NCBI GenBank assembly: GCA_024638655.1
Contig: JAHEJW010000001.1
Span: forward strand, 82,043-146,042
Source: a bacterium
Lineage (GTDB): Bacteria > Actinomycetota > Acidimicrobiia > Spongiisociales > ZC4RG35
Direction of reading: 5' to 3'
Length of the DNA: 64,000 bases
Positions 59,177 through 64,000 of the stretch are shown here, in pieces; the stretch's first letter is position 1; every line of letters begins with the position of its first letter. The position numbers and the translations under genes were made by a program. Below the pieces are notes generated by a model, which made no database searches, was not told where the DNA came from, and saw only the letters and a program-made list of their open reading frames with translations.

Positions 59177-60175
59177 TCAGCGATCGCGACGGCGACCCAG
59201 GAAGAGCCCGCCAAGGAATGCGAACAATGCTGCCACCGGTAGGGGCTCGGACGGCTCTCGGACCACGATGTCGGGTTGTCCGTCTTCCTGGAGCGTGTCT
59301 CCCTCGCTGGGCCGCTCGATGACCCCCTTCTCCAGATAGTCGTTGTAGATCTTGGTGACCTCGGCGCCGTAGAGATACACGGCGGAGAGGATGAAGGCCA
59401 GAAGAAGGATGACGAAGATCGAGCCGGCGACTCCGGCGGCAGAAGGGCCGCTGACACGGAAGTAGAGGCTGGCCCCGTACGCCGCGGCGAGGAATGCCAC
59501 CGACGTGAAGAACGACCCCCACCACACCGCCTTCCAACGCACCTTCACCCTGGCGAGGACCTGAAATGTGAGCGCCATGACGAAAGGGAGAACGACAATC
59601 GAGACGAGCGGGGCGAGCACAGTTATGAGCTCGTGTACCGGGTCGAAGCTGGCAGGGAACAAGTCACCCAAGAACTGCCAGACGGTGTTGAGCAGCACCA
59701 CGCCGACCAGCACCAGCCCCAGTCCGAGAGCGAAGAGGAAGCCCAAGCCTCGCTTCTTGACGAAAGCCACGGGTCCCGTGGTGTGCTCGTACGGGACGTG
59801 AAAAATGTCGTTGAGGTCGTTCTGCAGCTCCATGAACAGGCTGGATCCGGTCCACACCAGCAGGGCAAAACCGATCACCCCGGCGCTGTCTCCGGAGTCG
59901 GCAACCCGGTCCAGGACGGTCTCCATGGCTTCCCGCACCGATTCGCCGGCGAACCTGGCAACGGCGGAGAGGATCTCGGCCTCTGCATCGGCGTTACCAC
60001 CCAGGAAGAGACCGAAGACGAACACCGCGATCAGGAAGAGAGGGGTCAAAGCGAAGATCGCCCGATAGGCGACTGCTGCCGACATGCGGGAAACTCTGTC
60101 CTCCCCGTACTCCTTGCCAGCGGCCTTGAGGATCTCGAAGGCGTTGGTGGCGACAGTCCTGACTTTCTTCAACAT
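59177..60175 (-). CDS. YihY/BrkB-family membrane protein
   Basis: The 332-aa protein has six membrane helices and the family opening ILKAAGKEYGEDRVSRMSAAVAYRAIFALTPLFLIAVFVFG. Further marks are VLVWTGSSLFMELQNDLNDIF, a polar loop, and SAVYLYGAEVTKIYNDYLEKGVIERP. The E. coli relative YihY was once misnamed RNase BN; the true role, perhaps envelope transport, is unclear. It is divergent from ligC with 36 bp between starts. Confidence 0.9.
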   Translation of the reverse strand: MLKKVRTVATNAFEILKAAGKEYGEDRVSRMSAAVAYRAIFALTPLFLIAVFVFGLFLGGNADAEAEILSAVARFAGESVREAMETVLDRVADSGDSAGVIGFALLVWTGSSLFMELQNDLNDIFHVPYEHTTGPVAFVKKRGLGFLFALGLGLVLVGVVLLNTVWQFLGDLFPASFDPVHELITVLAPLVSIVVLPFVMALTFQVLARVKVRWKAVWWGSFFTSVAFLAAAYGASLYFRVSGPSAAGVAGSIFVILLLAFILSAVYLYGAEVTKIYNDYLEKGVIERPSEGDTLQEDGQPDIVVREPSEPLPVAALFAFLGGLFLGRRRDR

Positions 60176-60211
60176 CAGGCGGTCAGGCTATCGGGCATAA
60201 ACTCGTCAACG

Positions 60212-61231
60212 GTGAGTTACCCCTTCGAACCGACGGTGAAAACCATGGAAGCCAAGGTCTCCGAGCGCTGGCCGAAAGGCGAATTCGTTTACGAGCCGAA
60301 GTGGGATGGCTTCCGATCCCTTTCCTGGTCACAACCTGAGCTCCGGCTCGACAGCAGGAACGAGCGCCCGTTGCTGAGGTACTTCCCAGAACTCGAAACC
60401 CCTTTGAAACAGCTGCCCGAGGGAACCGTCGTCGACGGCGAGATCGTCGTGGTGGTCGACGGCGTCACCGACTTCGACACGTTGCAGCAGCGGATCCATC
60501 CCGCTGAATCACGGGTTGGGATGTTGTCGGAAAAGACTCCAGCCGAGCTGGTGGCGTTCGACCTGCTCGCAGTTCGCGGTGAGGATCTCCGCCAATTGCC
60601 ATTCAGCGAAAGGAGGGGGAGACTCGTCGACCTCCACGATGAGCTCGACTTCCCGTGGCACTTGACCCCACAGACCGCGGACGAAGAGACAGCAAAACGC
60701 TGGTTCCACGAGTTAGAGCCCGCTGGATGCGACGGGATCATCGCCAAAAACCCGGATCTCGAATACCAACACGGGAAGCGGGCCATGGTCAAAATCAAAC
60801 ACCGCCGCACCGTCGATGTCGTGGTCGGAGGGTTCAGGGAGCACAAAGACGGGGGAAAGATCGGGTCGCTGCTGCTCGGCCTCTACAACGACGACGGAGA
60901 GTTCCATTTCATCGGTCATTGCTCGGGCTTTCCGGATGTCGACAGGGTCGAGATCTACGAGAGGTTCAGGGAGCTGCAGGCCGATGGAAGCTTCGACGAG
61001 CAAGCACGGGCACCCGGAGGGCCCAGCCGCTGGTCGGCTGGAAAGGACAACTCGTGGACCCCGGTGAAGCCAGGGGTGGTGATCGAGGTGAGCTACGACC
61101 AGCTGGAGGGCGATCGATTCCGCCACGCCAGCAGATTCCACAGATGGCGCCCGGACAAGGATGCAGAGTCGTGCACCATGGACCAGCTCGAGCGCCCCGA
61201 GGGAGCCGGCTTCCGGGAGGTCGTCGCCTGA
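60212..61231 (+). CDS. ligC: ATP-dependent DNA ligase, LigC type
   Basis: The track ORF begins at 59276 but overlaps the BrkB-like gene; the GTG at 60212 (VSYPFEPTVKTMEAK) is the LigC-like start and gives 339 aa. The nucleotidyl-transfer motif EPKWDGFRS holds Lys30. Later motifs are VVDGEIVV, GCDGIIAKNPD, and VKIKHRRTVDVVV, with a C-terminal OB fold. It seals nicks with ATP. LigC acts in minor repair pathways in mycobacteria; no Ku or LigD neighbour is present. Confidence 0.93.
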   Translation: MSYPFEPTVKTMEAKVSERWPKGEFVYEPKWDGFRSLSWSQPELRLDSRNERPLLRYFPELETPLKQLPEGTVVDGEIVVVVDGVTDFDTLQQRIHPAESRVGMLSEKTPAELVAFDLLAVRGEDLRQLPFSERRGRLVDLHDELDFPWHLTPQTADEETAKRWFHELEPAGCDGIIAKNPDLEYQHGKRAMVKIKHRRTVDVVVGGFREHKDGGKIGSLLLGLYNDDGEFHFIGHCSGFPDVDRVEIYERFRELQADGSFDEQARAPGGPSRWSAGKDNSWTPVKPGVVIEVSYDQLEGDRFRHASRFHRWRPDKDAESCTMDQLERPEGAGFREVVA

Positions 61232-61442
61232 GCCCTTCTGACGGGGAGCAGCTTTGAAGGCCCCGATCGTCGACGGCCACTGACACGGGCACTGATCGAT
61301 CAAGTTCAGAAGCGGCATCGACAACGCCCACTCCAACCCAGACACAGAACAGTCGTCCACCCCTCTGCTTGACATCTGATCAGGGGCGGTTCAAGGGTTT
61401 CCCCGATTCCGATGAGTTTCGGCCCGTGCCACACTGCTTCGA
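61232..61442. other. Intergenic gap before the last ABC operon
   Basis: The 211-bp gap contains a TTGACA hexamer near 61372, but no matching -10 at normal spacing. I see no RNA gene and no strong hairpin. Confidence 0.4.
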
Positions 61443-62354
61443 ATGGGTCAGGAAACAGTCGTAGAGATCATGGGCCTGACCCATGACTATGGCGAAGTCG
61501 TCGCCCTCCAGGATCTCGATCTCCAGGTTCCCTCCGGCGTCACCGGCTTGGTCGGCGCCAACGGAGCAGGCAAGACGACGATGCTCCGCCTACTCCTCGG
61601 GCTGCTCCACCCGACTACGGGTTCGATCAAGGTCCTGGGTCACGACCCGGAGAGGGAACCACTCGAAGTGCGGGCCCGGATCGGATACATGCCCGAAGGG
61701 GACTGTCTCCCCAAAGATCAAACGGCGGCCGACTTCGTCGCCTATGCCGCCCAGCTCGCCGGAATCCCACCTTCCGAGGCTCGTCGCAGAGCTTCGGAGA
61801 CCCTGTTCCTCGTCGGACTCGAAGAGGAGCGGTTCCGCTTCATCGGAGACTTCTCCACCGGCATGCAGCAACGAGTGAAGCTCGCCCAAGCCATCGTGCA
61901 CGACCCCGATCTCGTGCTGCTCGACGAGCCCGCGTCGGGCCTCGACCCCGAGGGACGGGGTCGGATGCTCGATCTGATCAAGCGCCTGGGCCAGTTCGAC
62001 ATCGATGTCATCGTCAGCTCCCACGTCCTCACTGACATCGAGCAGACCTGTGACTGGGTGGTCATGCTCGATGCGGGCACACTGCTCCGATCGGGACCAC
62101 TGGTCGGCTTCGATCGGCTGGGCACGGTGCTCGTGGAGGTGGTGGACGGGCCGGACGACCTTGCTTCCTTCTTGAGGCACCATGGCGTCTCCGCAACTGT
62201 CGATGGTCGGCGCCTCGTCGTGGGCCCGGGTGACGACTCGCTCGAGCGCGCCATCGTCGAAGCTGCAGCGTCGACCGGATCAGGCCTCATTCGGATGATG
62301 AGAGGGTCCGCTTCTCTCGAGGACATGTTCGTGAGAGGTGGTGGCTCGGGATGA
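61443..62354 (+). CDS. ABC transporter ATP-binding protein
   Basis: The 303-aa ATPase has Walker A GANGAGKTTM, signature FSTGMQQRVKLAQ, Walker B LVLLDEPASGLDP and the switch His in VSSHVL. A C-terminal region of about 80 residues follows, as in exporter ATPases of the CcmA/NatA type. It overlaps the permease that follows by four bases. With the second ATPase downstream it forms an ATPase-permease-ATPase operon. Confidence 0.92.
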   Translation: MGQETVVEIMGLTHDYGEVVALQDLDLQVPSGVTGLVGANGAGKTTMLRLLLGLLHPTTGSIKVLGHDPEREPLEVRARIGYMPEGDCLPKDQTAADFVAYAAQLAGIPPSEARRRASETLFLVGLEEERFRFIGDFSTGMQQRVKLAQAIVHDPDLVLLDEPASGLDPEGRGRMLDLIKRLGQFDIDVIVSSHVLTDIEQTCDWVVMLDAGTLLRSGPLVGFDRLGTVLVEVVDGPDDLASFLRHHGVSATVDGRRLVVGPGDDSLERAIVEAAASTGSGLIRMMRGSASLEDMFVRGGGSG

Positions 62355-63232
62355 CGGAGCAGGTGATCTTCGACCGCGGCTACCGAACCTATGACGGGCC
62401 GCGGACTGGACCCACCGGCGCCCGCCGCGCCGTCTACAGGGAGGGACTGAGGAGGATTCTCGGTCTCGGGCGCAAAGCAAGGCTGAAGGTCTTCCCCTGG
62501 AGTCTGATATCAATCGCCCTGATCTCGGCGGCGATCTTCATTGGGATTCACTGGGCGATCGGCGACATCGCCGAGAGCGTCGGCCAGGGGGTCCCGTCGT
62601 ATGGCGGTCTGTTCGACTTCTACTCGGCGATATCACTGCTATTCATCGCCTTCGCCGGCCCGCAACTGCTGATACCCGACCGCACCAAAGGCGTGCTCTC
62701 GGTCTACTTCTCACGCCCGCTCACCGTCGATGGGTACCTCTTGTCGAAGGTCGGATCGTTCGCCACCCTGGTCGGAGCTTTCTACATCGTCCCCCAGACG
62801 GTTCTGCATATCGGGCTTGCGCTGATCTCCGACGATGGTTTCCTCCCATACCTGGGCGACAACCTGGACATTCTCTGGAAGGTGCCGGCAACCACCCTCT
62901 GTTTCGTCGCCCTTCACGGATCACTGGTCTTCATCCTCTCATCGGTCATTGGTCGCACCGGGATAGCAGCTGCAGCTTTCCTCGGCGTTCTCACGGCCGG
63001 AACAGCTATCGCTGCACGCGTGGCCGAAGCCTCGTTCGCCGGGGCTCGTTGGGTGTCGCTGCTCGCATTGGAGCAGCACCCGCGGATCGTTCGCGACTAC
63101 CTGTTCGAAGACACAGTCGACTATCCGGCAGAGCTGGCCGGCTTCGAGGTTTGGGCGTCCGTCGCAGTAGTTGCGGCATTGGCTGCGGTGGCGGTCTGGT
63201 TCGTGCGCATCCGCTATCGGAGGCTCGCATGA
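62351..63232 (+). CDS. ABC-2-like transporter permease
   Basis: The 293-aa protein has a charged cytoplasmic N-terminus (RGYRTYDGPRTGPTGARRAVYREGL) and six or seven membrane helices. ARKAR-like positive charges precede helix one, and the YFSRPLTVDGYLLSKVG loop matches gliding-type or ABC-2 permease subunits that contact the ATPase. It overlaps both ATPase genes by four bases. The substrate is unknown. Confidence 0.88.
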   Translation: MTEQVIFDRGYRTYDGPRTGPTGARRAVYREGLRRILGLGRKARLKVFPWSLISIALISAAIFIGIHWAIGDIAESVGQGVPSYGGLFDFYSAISLLFIAFAGPQLLIPDRTKGVLSVYFSRPLTVDGYLLSKVGSFATLVGAFYIVPQTVLHIGLALISDDGFLPYLGDNLDILWKVPATTLCFVALHGSLVFILSSVIGRTGIAAAAFLGVLTAGTAIAARVAEASFAGARWVSLLALEQHPRIVRDYLFEDTVDYPAELAGFEVWASVAVVAALAAVAVWFVRIRYRRLA

Positions 63233-64000
63233 GCGAGACGATCACGGTGAGCACACTGTCGAAGTGGTTCGGGCCGAAGGTGGCCGTGAGTGAAGTGACC
63301 ATAGGTTTCGGCCCCGGAATCACCGGCTTGCTCGGCCCAAACGGGGCAGGCAAGACGACCCTCATGCGCGTAGTTGCCGGACTTCAGAAGCCCTCCCAGG
63401 GAAGCGTCAGCGTCCTCGGCATAGACCCTCGATCCGACCCATCGGTATACAGGGAGATCGCACTGGTACCGGAGGACGAAGCGGTATACGAGCGTCTCAC
63501 CGGCAGAGCGTTCGTCGAGTTGGCCGCCAAACTCGCTCGCGTCGACGATCCCATCGAGCAGGCGCAGAAAACGCTGGAGATCGTCGATCTCGTGGGTTCG
63601 GCCCATCGCAGGCTCGGTGGCTTCTCAAAGGGGATGCGACAGCGTGCCAAGGTGGCTGCGGCCTTGGTCTCGGATCCGCGGGTCCTGCTGTTGGACGAGC
63701 CCCTGAACGGAGCCGACCCGGTTCAGCGGGCGGCCCTCATCGAGCTCTTTCAGAGACTCGGAGAGGAAGGCAAGACACTGATCGTCTCCTCTCACGTCCT
63801 TGCGGAGGTGGAGCGGATGGCAGAGAGGGTCGTCGCCATGGTCGACGGGCGTCTCGCTGCAGTGGGCAGCATTGCCACCATCAGGGAGGCGATGACCGAC
63901 AAACCCCGGAAGGTCTTCGCGGAGTGCTCCGACCCTAGGGCGCTTGCCTCAGCTCTCATCGCCACCGACGGCGTCGTCGGGGTTTTCGTGGAGAACGGAA
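63229..64000 (+). CDS. ABC transporter ATP-binding protein (truncated by window edge)
   Basis: This frame is open at the right edge, so it is missing from the track. The ATG at 63229 overlaps the permease stop (ATGA). Visible are Walker A GPNGAGKTTL, signature FSKGMRQRAKV, Walker B VLLLDEPLNGADP and the switch VSSHVL over 257 codons. The C-terminal domain continues past base 64000. It is a second, different ATPase for the same operon, so the complex probably uses a heterodimer of ATPases or a second permease lies outside. Confidence 0.9.
   Translation, partial: MSETITVSTLSKWFGPKVAVSEVTIGFGPGITGLLGPNGAGKTTLMRVVAGLQKPSQGSVSVLGIDPRSDPSVYREIALVPEDEAVYERLTGRAFVELAAKLARVDDPIEQAQKTLEIVDLVGSAHRRLGGFSKGMRQRAKVAAALVSDPRVLLLDEPLNGADPVQRAALIELFQRLGEEGKTLIVSSHVLAEVERMAERVVAMVDGRLAAVGSIATIREAMTDKPRKVFAECSDPRALASALIATDGVVGVFVENG

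Noticed and set aside
59276-60211. N-terminal extension of the ligC ORF
   Set aside because: Antisense to the BrkB-like gene; the ligase domain starts at 60212.

Overview
The window is gene-dense, high-GC bacterial chromosome. Frequent GTG and TTG starts, short Shine-Dalgarno sites, 4-bp start/stop overlaps and several exported proteins with Thr/Ser-rich linkers suggest an actinobacterium, perhaps of the class Acidimicrobiia. That placement is inference from style and gene content, since no rRNA or phylogenetic marker is present. I saw no tRNA, rRNA, insertion sequence, prophage or CRISPR array.

Layout. Bases 1-6.2 kb: a truncated secreted coiled-coil protein, a MoaD-like/membrane fusion, a quinone oxidoreductase, an RraA-family protein, a FetB-like permease and an ECF sigma factor with its membrane partner. 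6.2-15.4 kb: a sulfur-oxidation cluster with a DsrE-like protein, TusA, a fused FeS/NrfD subunit, a SoeA-like molybdopterin subunit, an ArsR-type regulator, a rhodanese/persulfide dioxygenase and a SulP transporter. 15.4-19.8 kb: a lutABC operon with an alpha/beta-hydrolase-like protein and a peroxiredoxin whose reading frame crosses an in-frame TGA exactly at the catalytic Cys position, a likely selenoprotein missed by the ORF track. 20-24 kb: a YczE-like protein and a two-component system flanked by two paralogous exported proteins. 24-27.6 kb: class II ribonucleotide reductase nrdJ with a promoter and two NrdR boxes. 27.6-33 kb: an SRPBCC-ArsR-AHSA1 operon, a TauE exporter and a GbsR-like regulator with an ABC-2 exporter. 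33-36.9 kb: purine and branched-chain amino acid transport, deoD and a nitroreductase. 37-42 kb: a second ABC-2 exporter, hutU and an arginase-fold partner. 42-48 kb: dus, aceK, a thioesterase, a lipoprotein, maf and an amidohydrolase. 48-54.7 kb: tandem S41 peptidases, hom, a Nei-type glycosylase, msrA and a RidA protein. 54.8-64 kb: a lytic-transglycosylase-like protein, a cation exchanger, hypotheticals, a BrkB-like protein, ligC and an ATPase-permease-ATPase transporter cut by the window end.

How genes work together. The sulfur cluster could carry sulfane sulfur on DsrE/TusA/rhodanese, oxidise persulfide to sulfite with the dioxygenase, oxidise sulfite to sulfate in the cytoplasm with the SoeABC-like enzyme (electrons to quinone) and move sulfate by SulP. 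A palindrome in front of the rhodanese-dioxygenase gene, beside the ArsR gene, is a natural operator. The lut genes would feed lactate electrons into the same quinone pool, and the Sec-peroxiredoxin heads that operon. NrdJ appears under NrdR control. Most other genes are housekeeping or transport.
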